Assembly (NCBI GenBank): GCA_930367215.1
Contig: OV884059.1
Span: 34,401,882-34,465,881, forward strand
Source: Pollenia angustigena
Taxonomy: Eukaryota; Arthropoda; Insecta; Diptera; Polleniidae
Direction: 5' to 3'
Length of the DNA stretch: 64,000 bases
Each line of letters opens with the position of its first letter. The stretch's first letter is position 1. A program made the translations under genes and the position numbers. Below are positions 1-8,187 of this stretch, in pieces. Below the pieces are notes generated by a model, which did no database searches, was not told the DNA's origin, and was given only the letters and a program-made list of their open reading frames with translations.

Positions 1-720
1 ACAAAAATATATTTAACACTTATAAAAGCATGGTTACCCATAGCATGTTGCTCTTGGAAAAGAGGAAAATACTATTGTTAAATAGAACTATTAGTGGTAA
101 ACAAATTATTGTCATATTTAGCCATAACATCAAAATATGGTAGTGACTACAACGATATGGTTAAACTAATCATAATATGTATTAAATTTCTCGTTAAAAA
201 TAGTTTTGTTGGAGGTGAAACTTTTTTTCTACGTGTGTACACCCAGATAAAAACATGTTTAAAAATGGTCACGTCCAACAAAACTATTTTTAAAGAAAAT
301 TTTGAACTTATTATGTTTAATTTAACCATATTGTTGTCTCCGACAATCATTTTATGGTTAAATGAGTCGTCCATCAAGAAGCTACAACCATATTATGGTT
401 GCTTCGACCATGTTATGGTTAATAATAATTGAAATATGTTTAACACTTTTATTAGCATGGCTGTTTTTCAACCATAGCATGTTGCTCTTGCAAAAGAGGA
501 AAATACTATTGTTAATTTGAAAACAAATTATTGTCATATTTAACCAACCATAATATGGGTATGGCGTCTTGATGGAGGACTAATTTAACCATAATATGGT
601 TGTCGGAGACAATAATATGGGTAAACTAAACATAATATGTTCAAAATTATCTTTCAAAATGGTTTTCTTGGAGGTGACCATATTAAAACATGTTTTTTCT
701 TTGCGTGTAATGCCTACTTA
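1..720. repeat. Tandemly duplicated palindromic repeat, period about 427 bp
   Basis: The sequence starting TTAACACTTATAAAAGCATGG near 13 returns near 440 with substitutions, followed by the same block about the CATAGCATGTTGCTCTTG motif. Inside the first copy, 155-215 and 269-331 are inverted copies of each other and could fold into a long hairpin. The word ATGGTTAAA recurs on both strands. Reading frames open here on both strands are a side effect of the palindrome. This looks like a non-autonomous foldback repeat; the family is not recognised. Confidence 0.6.
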
Positions 721-806
721 AACGTACAAATGTACATTTTAAGCATTTTAGAAAGTATAAAGCTTAAATTTTCAATAAATTATCAATTTAATTCGTAAAC
801 AAATTG

Positions 807-962
807 GTTTTTCTTTCTGAAGATGATGCTCTGAAAAACGTTGGGTGTGATACGTGCCCTCTGTGGTATCATCTTAAGTGCACTGAATTCAAAAATCTAA
901 AATACAGTGACGTTATTTAACAAGATTTTGTATGCAAAGCATGCACAGAAAAAAGTATTTAA
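807..962 (+). pseudogene. PHD-finger fragment, one in-frame stop
   Basis: Translation of this stretch gives GCDTCPLWYHLKC, then FVCKAC, the order and spacing of the second half of a PHD zinc finger (C-x2-C, W-Y-H-x2-C, C-x2-C). A TAA at 918-920 interrupts it. The first zinc ligands are not seen upstream. PHD fingers occur in chromatin proteins and also in several insect TE ORFs. With no flanking exon and only repeats around it, a TE-derived remnant is more likely than a host gene. Confidence 0.5.
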
Positions 963-1983
963 GTTCCAGTGGGAAATGTTAAATGTTAAGATAAGTAAAA
1001 AATTTAATTTGTAACAAATAAAAGCTTTAATTACATGTTCATGTATTGATTTTTACTATTCAATATGATATGCCGACAATAGGAACAAAATATGCCGAAA
1101 AGTGGAAAATTTGTGCCGAATATAGGCAAACGTGCTCATTTTTTACAGAAGCTCAAAATTTGTCAATTTAAACATAAAATACTAAAATTTGAGTTGAATA
1201 ATCTAAAAGAAAACAAATTAATGAAATATAATCAGTACTCATATATCCAATTGCTACTGTACACAAGGCAAGGTGAGAGTTAAAAAAAAAAGTAAAGCCT
1301 TAAACTGCCGACTACTGGAGCACTTACCCTATTATAATATAAATTTTCACTACTATAAAAGGCGCATCCACCTAAGCCCAATCTAAAGGGAGCACAATGT
1401 GTAAGCGAGCTAACACAATTTTTTCTGAAGGTTTAAGACGGAAACATTAAGTAAATGCGTTAAAGCTTCGATAAATGTGTAGGAGCATAATAAAATATCT
1501 TACAATGTATCTTATAAAGGATATATGAAAACTTAGATTGCGAATATGGGCGAAGGCGATTTTTCCATTTTTTTTCTTCTAAATTTTTTGTAGAGGGAGC
1601 TGCTGCGAGACGTGCAACGAACCACATTTACTTTCAGCACAATATTTCCACAAGTTTTTAGGGCAAACAAATGCCCGTGCAGTAAAATCAATTCATAATT
1701 CTATTATTATCAATGTTTTTATTTATATTTTTAATAACACTTGTCTTTTTAAATCTTTAATAATTCACAAAATTTATTTTTCTTTTTCCATCTCTGTGAG
1801 AGAAAATATTTATGTACTCGATTGAACTTCGTCAAAATGTCGACTACTTTAAAGCGTTGCCATACAAATACAAACAGAGATGCATTTTGTACAAAGTTGT
1901 AATTTTACATTTGAACGGTAATAAACGAAAAGTACTTTAAATATGTACATTTTCTAAACTGTACATTAAAGGCATGTTTACAT
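963..1983. other. No gene seen
   Basis: AT-rich sequence without a convincing coding frame, terminal repeat or RNA gene. The short open frame near 1092-1283 has low-complexity composition and no recognisable motif. Confidence 0.5.
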
Positions 1984-2064
1984 GGTAAAGGCTAGCTTAC
2001 ACGGTAATACAATGTATTACGACATTGCAAAAAATGATGTAGCATGAGAAAAATCGTATCATGT
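1984..2064. repeat. Dispersed repeat shared with 35669-35755
   Basis: GGCTAGCTTACACGGTAATAC and the following 60 bases recur with about 80-85% identity at 35669-35755, and a shorter related palindrome lies at 35539-35612. This is probably the end of a non-autonomous DNA element. The other end was not located. Confidence 0.5.
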
Positions 2065-2389
2065 AACTTGGTGGCCACACGATCAAGTTTTGTCTTTCAA
2101 TTCCTTTCAATTTGCAATACACTCTCATACTTTTAATAACACACTCACAATTTTTTAATTGACCACGACATTGCTTTTAATTCCTCCTTTCCATTTGTTT
2201 GGCAATTTTACTTTCAATTTAACAGTTGAGTACAAGTTTGTCTTTATAAATTGTTTTCTTGTTGACATCTTGAAAGTAAATTGCTTACAAATTGAGTGCA
2301 GCCTACGCCACAGCTTTCAATTTATATAAATTTTGACAAGCAGTATATGTAAAAGACTATCAAGAACAACTTGAACGTGTGTCTGCAAG
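2065..2389. mobile_element. MITE, ACTTGG family, copy B
   Basis: The left end (ACTTGGTGGCCACACGATCA) and the right end (reverse complement CCTTGCAGACACACGTTCAA) form imperfect terminal inverted repeats. An inverted second copy lies at 3944-4281, and an interrupted third at 2441-3420. The interior shares TTGACCACGACATTGC and the ACACACTCAC tract with these copies. No coding capacity and no clear TSD. Confidence 0.6.
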
Positions 2390-2499
2390 GTAAAAGCATG
2401 TAAAAAATATGACATGCAGTCGGTAAATGTGTTTTTTTGTAACTTGGAGACCACACGGTCAAGTTTTGACTTTCAATTCCTTTCAATTTGCAATACACC

Positions 2500-3018
2500 C
2501 AACAGACCAAAACAGAGAAAAATGTAAATGAGTTGTAGAACAAGCTTATCATAAGAGATTTCCTACAACATGACAACAAATATGATTGCAAATGACTTAT
2601 TCTCTCTATAGTTTTGTAAGTGTTTTTGAGAATGCCGTCCCGTTATTTGACGCGTGCCTTAATTGTGAATTAGTTAAAGTTTTCAGTCTTTGTGTATGGT
2701 TCGAAGAATGAAGTGTTTTAAATTGTTTTAAACAGTGCACAATTGTAAAAAAAGGAATTTAATATTTTATGAGTATAAAAACTTTTGTAAATATGCCATA
2801 TAAATTTAAACAGAATGCTCGTAAAGAATGTAATTTATCTTATTAAAGCTTAGAAAAGCTTATTCCAATATTAGACTTATTAGCTTACATTAATTATATA
2901 CAAGTAATATTATCGCAAGGGATCAGTTTTCATTATTAAATAACTGTTTATAAGCCTTTTATAATAGTAATCACAACACTTGCTACAAGTTCTTTCTAAA
3001 TCGTTTTGGTTTGTTGGG
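2500..3018. mobile_element. Non-autonomous DNA element nested in copy C
   Basis: Its ends are inverted: CCAACAGACCAAAAC on the left and GTTTTGGTTTGTTGG on the right. The pre-insertion order (AATACACTCAC) can be read from the related copies, giving a possible 3-bp CAC duplication. The interior of about 500 bp is AT-rich and non-coding. Confidence 0.5.
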
Positions 3019-3157
3019 CACTCACTTTTTTACTAACACACTCACACTTTTTAAATTGACCACGAGATTGCTTTCATTTTTACCTTTCCATTTGTTTGGT
3101 AATTTCACTTTCAATTTACCAGCTGATTAAAAGTTTTTTTTAATAAATTGTTTTCTT

Positions 3158-3391
3158 CAAGGTATATTTACACAAGGTAGACTCGTTAGCCCATATGTTT
3201 GTCAGCTGTTTACCCCAGTTATAACCCAAACGTCAAATTACGTGTATATGGGTCAAAATTTGTACATGTGTGCATTAAATTTTTTTTGTTTTATATGAAG
3301 ACAATATTGACAACTCGGTTCTTGTCGGTTATTTTTGTAGACCAGGATATCTACACTCCCAAATGAGTCTAACTTGTGTTAATGTACCTTG
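3158..3391. mobile_element. hAT-like MITE, CAAGGTATATTTACAC family
   Basis: Terminal inverted repeats CAAGGTATATTTACACAAGG and its right counterpart (TTGTGTTAATGTACCTTG) enclose 234 bp. The flanking octamers GTTTTCTT (3150-3157) and GGTTTCTT (3392-3399) match at 7 of 8 positions, as expected of a hAT-type 8-bp TSD. A second copy with a perfect TSD is at 33527-33751. Confidence 0.8.
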
Positions 3392-3498
3392 GGTTTCTTG
3401 ATGACATCTTGAAAGTGGCCGCAGGGTAAACCATTTTAAAAACTTACACAGCGTTTACATTTGACAGTACTGGCAAGACAGTAAGAAAATACATATTA

Positions 3499-3640
3499 GT
3501 GCCGATTCACACACGTCAAGTTTGACTCTTCAAGTCTTGATCTTTTAGGAGAGAAGGGAAAAGAGAATGCCATTTCTTTACCCCTCTCTCCACAAAACTC
3601 AAGACTTGACGAGTCAAACTTGACGTGTGTGAACCGGCAC
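3499..3640. mobile_element. PIF/Harbinger-like MITE, 142 bp
   Basis: Long inverted repeats starting GTGCCGATTCACACACGTCA on the left pair with the right end. TTA is duplicated at 3496-3498 and 3641-3643. A 3-bp TTA/TAA TSD is characteristic of PIF/Harbinger. The arms contain inverted copies of TCAAGTTTGACTC and CAAGACTTGA. Confidence 0.8.
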
Positions 3641-3664
3641 TTAGTTGCCAAAAACACTACTAAC

Positions 3665-4361
3665 CATGGTGGAATAAACAGGTGGCAGCACTACGCCAGA
3701 TGACGATTTTTTGCTCTTGCATTATTTGTCTAGGTTTATGTCAAAGTTTTGTTTATGTTTGCAAAAAGTCCACGTTTTGTGCTGTGATTATTGTAATTTA
3801 TTAAAGTTTTTCATAATTTTAAATTAAAATAAATAAGATAAAATAAGATATTGACCATAATTAAACAAAAATTGGCTAAAAATTTATTTATTTCATCACG
3901 TTCAGCGGTACGCTTTGATTTTTGTTAAAAGTATTTTATGACTTACATTGCAGCCACACGATCAAGCTTTTCTTGATAGTCTTTTACATATACTGTTTGT
4001 CAAAATATGCAAAAATTGGCAGCTCTGACGTAGGCTGCACGCAAGTTGAAAGCAAGATGTCTTTCAAGATGTCATTAAAAAAAAATTTTTTTAAAGAGAA
4101 ACGAAAAATTTGCTCACTAACCTTGAAATCAGCTGTTTTCTTGAACGTAAATTGAAACACTCACTGGCAAGAGAATTTTAAAGGCAAGTTCGTATCAATT
4201 TTTAAAAGTATGAGTGTATTGGTAAAAAAGTGTGAGTGTATTAAAAATTGATAGGCAAAACTTGATCGTGTAACCCTCAAGTTAAACGGTGATGTAATTT
4301 CCATTTTTGTTGTAATGGGTTATTTGTTGCCGTAACGATGCCACCTGCTTATTCCACCATG
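3665..4361. mobile_element. hAT-like MITE, CATGGTGGAATAA family
   Basis: The ends CATGGTGGAATAAACAGGTG and the inverted right end (CACCTGCTTATTCCACCATG) bound 697 bp. The flanking octamers CTACTAAC (3657-3664) and CTAATAAC (4362-4369) differ at one base, consistent with an 8-bp TSD. The MITE at 3944-4281 sits inside it. The 27-bp palindrome at 55043-55069 has the same termini and is the minimal form of this family. Confidence 0.75.
3944..4281. mobile_element. MITE, ACTTGG family, copy A (inverted)
   Basis: Inverted relative to 2065-2389. It starts CATTGCAGCCACACGATCAA and ends with the complement of ACTTGAGGGTTACACGATCA. The CTTGATAGTCTTTTACATAT and GTAGGCTGCA segments match copy B. It lies inside the hAT-like element 3665-4361. 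The open frame here is not conserved in copy B and is not a gene. Confidence 0.6.
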
Positions 4362-4637
4362 CTAATAACTGTCTTTGTGACGTAGGCGTCCAGACACGTG
4401 CGTGAACAAATCATACCGAAGAAAACAAACTTTTTTGCATAGTTGAAAAAAATAGTATAAAAGCAAAATAGTACTAAAGTACATGTTTTTTCAACCATTT
4501 TCAATTAAAAAAAAGTATTATATTTCAATTCCACGTGTTTTTGTAAACAACTTCAACAAAAAAAAAGTTTGTTATTTCAATTCCATGATGTCCGCAAGTA
4601 ATAATATGACAACAAAAGTTAAAAATTAACTTGAAAA

Positions 4638-5448
4638 ATCACATATATAGTTTGTTAGATTTTAAACCCGACAAATAACGGTGTGAGAAAAATTGGAAAA
4701 CGTTATTCTACGTAGAAAGACCGTAGGAATCCAAATAACGGGTTGTCACTTTCGAGAAATTAGCCGTTTATAGGGTATACCCAAAAATGTGTAAAATTAG
4801 AAAACCCATATATATATTGTTTGTTACTATATAAAACCGACAAATATCGGTGTGAGAAAAATTGGAAAACGTATTTCTATGTAGAAAGACCGCAGGAATC
4901 CAAATAACGGGTTGTCACTTTCGAGAAATTAGCCGTTTGTAGGGTGTACCCAAAAATGTGTAAAATTAGAAAATCCATATATATATATTGTTTGTTACTA
5001 TATAAAACCGACAAATATCGGTGTGAGAAAAATTGGTCAACGCAGTTCTATGTAGAAAGAACGTAGGAATCAAAATAACGGGTTGTCACTTTCGAGAAAT
5101 TAGCCGTTTATAGGGTATCCCAAAAATGTGTAAAATTAGAAAATCCATATATATATTGTTTGTTACTATATAAAACCGACAAATATCGGTGTGAGAAAAA
5201 TTGGTCAACGCAGTTCTATGAAGAAAGACCGTAGGAATCCAAATAACGGGTTGTCACTTTCGAGAAATTAGCCGTTTATAGGGTATACCCAAAAATGTGT
5301 AAAATTATAAAATTCATATATATACATATATATTGTTTGTTACTATATAAAACCGACAAATATCGGTGTGAGAAAAATTGGTCAACGCAGTTCTATGTAG
5401 AAAGACCGTAGGAATCCAAATAACGGGTTGTCACTTTCGAGAAATTAG
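4638..5448. repeat. Tandem array, about five units of 169-176 bp
   Basis: The anchor CCGACAAATATCGGTGTGAG recurs with starts near 4670 (variant), 4839, 5010, 5179 and 5355, giving periods of 169, 171, 169 and 176 bp. Each unit carries a short palindrome (CCGACAAATATCGG) and a TATATA tract. The last unit is cut at AGAAATTAG and runs directly into the Penelope-like endonuclease frame. A diverged single unit in reverse orientation is at about 30040-30230. Confidence 0.85.
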
Positions 5449-5466
5449 TTTATAAGATTCATTTAG

Positions 5467-5816
5467 TTTATAAGATTCATTGTGGTGGCAATGATAATGA
5501 ACAATGTAGGAAAATATATGTAGGAACAACTGGGACAAAACTGAAAATTAGATTAGCTAAACATAAACATGACCAAAAATATAGGAATTATAATTCAGCC
5601 CATGGAACGGCGTTATCAACTCATTGTAGGGATTTTAATCATTATCCTGATTTTGAAAACACATCAATTTTGAATACGGAAAGTTTTAAGAAACGTAGAT
5701 ATATGTTAGAAATGTTGCAGATAAATAATGTTCCATTTGAGAAAAGGATTAATTTTAAAATAGATACTGAGGGCTTAGCTCAAATTTATAGACATTTATT
5801 GAATAAAAATAAATAG
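5467..5816 (+). pseudogene. Penelope-like element, C-terminal GIY-YIG endonuclease fragment
   Basis: This is the endonuclease end of a Penelope-like retroelement protein, the part that nicks target DNA for priming. The frame runs without a stop from before 5467 to TAG at 5814-5816. It shows a cysteine pair (HCGG then QC), the nuclease motif IYVGTTGTKLKIRLAKH in place of the YIG segment, an ALSTHC stretch, and the E of RRYMLEM. The C-terminal end (DTEGLAQIYRHLL) is as usual for the family. No reverse transcriptase remains upstream, where the tandem array takes over, and no start codon precedes the domain. It is 5' truncated. The assignment rests on motif order and not on a search. Confidence 0.75.
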
Positions 5817-6079
5817 GTTGATGTCAGGGATAATTATAAATAGGTATTTGTCCTTGATTGTTTATAAAATAAATTTCAGATGGTATAGCTTATTATTGAC
5901 GGAAAGGGACATTAAAATAGGTTTTAGGCTTTGAATAAATTTAAGGGCACTGCTACACGTTCAATAAATGTCGTGATATTTGGATCGCGATCCATTTTAA
6001 AATATTGATGGATCACGAGCGTATGCTACATGTTCAATATTTATCGCGTCAGTATTTATGTTATTTTTATGTATTTTGT

Positions 6080-6262
6080 TTATTTTAATAATTTTTGCAG
6101 TGCAGTCGCTCTTTTTATTTTGTCGGAATAAGCTTTAGCCGACGAGTCCCGCAATTCCGGCAATGCCTCCAAACTAAAAATGAAATCTTTTAAAATAATT
6201 TTTTCACTGGTTAATTCCGATTCCACCGGCAGAACCCACTCGATTTCACTGTCTTCTGCCAT
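6080..6262 (-). CDS. MADF-like domain fragment within Harbinger-like element
   Basis: A 60-residue frame starting from a true ATG at 6262. Residues about 26-60 (KDFIFSLEALPELRD, then YSDKIKRATALQKL) follow the MADF/Myb-SANT pattern of a hydrophobic helix, PELWD-like turn, and Y-x-[DN]-K/R stretch. Harbinger elements encode a Myb/MADF DNA-binding protein beside their transposase. The usual domain is about 80-90 residues, so this is a truncated N-terminal part. The conserved tryptophan of the PELWD motif is replaced by arginine. It ends at a stop close to the left subterminal repeats. Confidence 0.45.
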   Translation of the reverse strand: MAEDSEIEWVLPVESELTSEKIILKDFIFSLEALPELRDSSAKAYSDKIKRATALQKLLK

Positions 6263-6296
6263 TACCCTTTATTTCAATAAACTTTTCACAAATTTT

Positions 6297-6468
6297 GTCA
6301 ATTGTTTTACTTTTTATTTGTTTAATTTTTTCCACTGCGTATTTTATTTCCTTTATTTTGACACTTTTTACTGACGTATCATGTCAATTATTTTACTTTT
6401 TATTTGTTTGATTTTTTCCACTGCGTATTTTATTTCTTTTATTTTGACACTTTTTACTGACGTATTAA
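6297..6468. repeat. Tandem duplication, 86 bp x 2
   Basis: GTCAATTGTTTTACTTTTTA at 6297 returns at 6383, and the following 80 bases match with a few substitutions up to CTGACGTAT. It lies wholly within the Harbinger-like element and explains the two similar frames read there. Confidence 0.85.
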
Positions 6469-6980
6469 TTTTTATAATTATTATTTTATATCATGAAAAT
6501 GCTACACGTTCAATATTTATCACGCGATCCACGATCCGCGATCTGGATTTTTGGATTTCATATTTTAGGCCATTCTGCGATATGGATCGCGATCCATCCA
6601 TATTGCATGCTACACGTTCAATAAATATCGTGATACTAGAAATATCACGATATTTATTGAACGTGTAGCAGTGCCCTAAAATTTTGTTTTCCTTTTTTGT
6701 TTGTTTGTATTTTTGTTTAAAGTTTGTAGAATGGAATTTTAAATTTATTATGATAATTTTGTTTTTTGAAATTTTAAAATTGTAATAATCTTGTTTCGAA
6801 GATTATATGAACTGTTCATTTAATTGAACAAATCGACGATTTAAACGCAAACGTTTTATTTAATAATACTTTTCTTCAAGAACTTCAAAGAATTTCCAAC
6901 TCGTCCGGTAAACTAGTACTAAACAAAGTTGTTGATTGGTTGAAGGCAGAAAGCAAAGTGACTTTATTCATGCATTTGGT

Positions 6981-7206
6981 CAAGGTATATTTATAGCAGG
7001 TAGTCTCGGAAAGTCAGCTGGTTATTTTTTATTTGCTTGTTTTGCGATACAAACTGTCAAATGTTGTATAGTAAACAAGTAAACAAGTTTTTTTGTCTCT
7101 TTTCAACCCCTTTGCTGTTTGACAGTTCGTATCGCAAAACAACAATAAAAAGCCCTGTTGTTTGTTTTATTGTAATCTCGCGGCTACCTGCTATAAATAT
7201 ACCTTG
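6981..7206. mobile_element. hAT-like MITE, CAAGGTATATTTATAGC family, copy 1
   Basis: Ends CAAGGTATATTTATAGCAGG and TGCTATAAATATACCTTG. Perfect 8-bp TSD CATTTGGT at 6973-6980 and 7207-7214. The outer 13 bases match the family at 3158-3391, so both probably use the same transposase. Other copies: 32783-33019 and 56678-56912. It separates a TATA box from the expected start site in the surrounding LTR-like sequence. Confidence 0.85.
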
Positions 7207-7219
7207 CATTTGGTGCTGC

Positions 7220-7226
7220 TTTTATA
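7220..7226 (-). promoter_or_regulatory. TATA box of probable Gypsy 3' LTR
   Basis: TATAAAA on the minus strand, in the stretch following the integrase end at 7436. It is a good TATA box at about 215 bases from the pol stop. The LTR limits could not be fixed because the partner LTR is not recognisable near 17500. Confidence 0.4.
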
Positions 7227-7435
7227 CTAATTTCTAACATGAGTGTAAAAATAAGTACTTAACAATAAACATAAACAAAGTTGTATAAAAAGGTATAATA
7301 ATATTTGACAGGGTTGTATTTAACTAAAATACGTTGAATTTCCGTTAAGTTTAAAAAAGTATTTAAAATAGTAGAATTCACAACTAATAAAGAAAACGAA
7401 AAGTAAATGCATAAAGAAATAAATAAATAATGAAA

Positions 7436-8034
7436 TTAATAAATAATGAACTGCTTCAGTCTCCCCCTTTGATGCCGAAATCGTCCCGATGAGACATCAA
7501 AATATTCATTTTTTGGTCGACCTCTAGTTCTCATCTTGCCTACGGGTTGTATAGATTCATTTGTTGACCCCACTACTGGTGTTAGGGCTGAAGCATGGTA
7601 AGTTCCCAGAGGTAGATTCAAATCATCTTCATGAGCTATGGTGTAAGAAGTTGTACCCTTCTTTCCTATGACAATATAGGGGCCATCTCGCTTTGGAACA
7701 AATTTTGACGTAACTCCTTTGTTGCTGTTGCTTAAAACGTGTGTGGTTACCAATACCCTTGAGCCAATTTCTAATGGTGGTTGATTACGTCTGTGTTTAT
7801 TGCTGTTTTGTTTGTTGTGGTCTTGTTGCTTGTAGACATTTTCTTTGACGTCCTTAAGAACATTAACCAGGTTTTGTAGAAATGGTGTAATTTCGGCTAT
7901 GAAATTTTCAGACTGAATTATAGTTTTTACGTCATGTTGTACATCATCGAGTGTGCGTAGCTCTCTACCAAATGTTAAGAAAGCTGCTGTGTATTTTGTG
8001 GTTTGGCATAACGTCGTATTCATTGCGAAGCGAA
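7436..8034 (-). pseudogene. Ty3/Gypsy integrase C-terminal part (element 1)
   Basis: This frame carries the end of a Ty3/Gypsy integrase: TAAFLTFGRELR, a Lys-rich stretch, then the C-terminal beta domain with FVPKRDGPYIVI and a short tail. It is the continuation of the integrase core at 13434-13975 on the same strand. The sequence in between is a Jockey-like LINE whose poly(A) tail abuts codon RFA at 8034. The frame is open to the LINE junction. Its product is not made as part of an intact integrase. Confidence 0.75.
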
Positions 8035-8187
8035 TTTTTTTTTTTTCATTATTTATTTATTGAATCTTCATATATTAAATATGAACTAACAATAATTAAT
8101 CAAATCTTAACCTAATATTATTTTTTGTCCTGCCAGTGCCAGACAAAAATTTTCTTCATCGCGGGTTCTGTTCACTTTTATAGGTGT

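Larger units (their letters stand above)
2441..3420. mobile_element. MITE, ACTTGG family, copy C, interrupted twice
   Basis: It begins AACTTGGAGACCACACGGTC like copy B. The match stops at about 2499 and resumes at about 3019 (CACTCAC, then TTGACCACGAGATTGC). It stops again at 3157 and resumes at 3392 with TTTCTTGATGACATCTTGAAAG. The two gaps are the separate insertions at 2500-3018 and 3158-3391, so copy C is the oldest layer. Confidence 0.6.
5945..6676. mobile_element. PIF/Harbinger-like element, 732 bp
   Basis: The ends GGGCACTGCTACACGTTCAA and the inverted right end bound the element, and TAA is duplicated at 5942-5944 and 6677-6679. The subterminal regions repeat the motif CTACACGTTCAATA and palindromes around GATCGCGATC several times on both strands, typical transposase binding arrays. 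The element lies in the tail of the Penelope-like fragment and holds one short MADF-like frame. Confidence 0.8.

Noticed and set aside
4638..5448. CRISPR-like array
   Set aside because: Units are long, near-identical throughout and without unique spacers; the host is eukaryotic.
4638..5448. Hammerhead ribozyme in the Penelope-linked repeats
   Set aside because: No CTGATGA core or paired GAAA was found in the unit on either strand by eye.
6180..6668. Plus-strand frames as membrane proteins
   Set aside because: They result from the 86-bp T-rich duplication in the Harbinger-like element.
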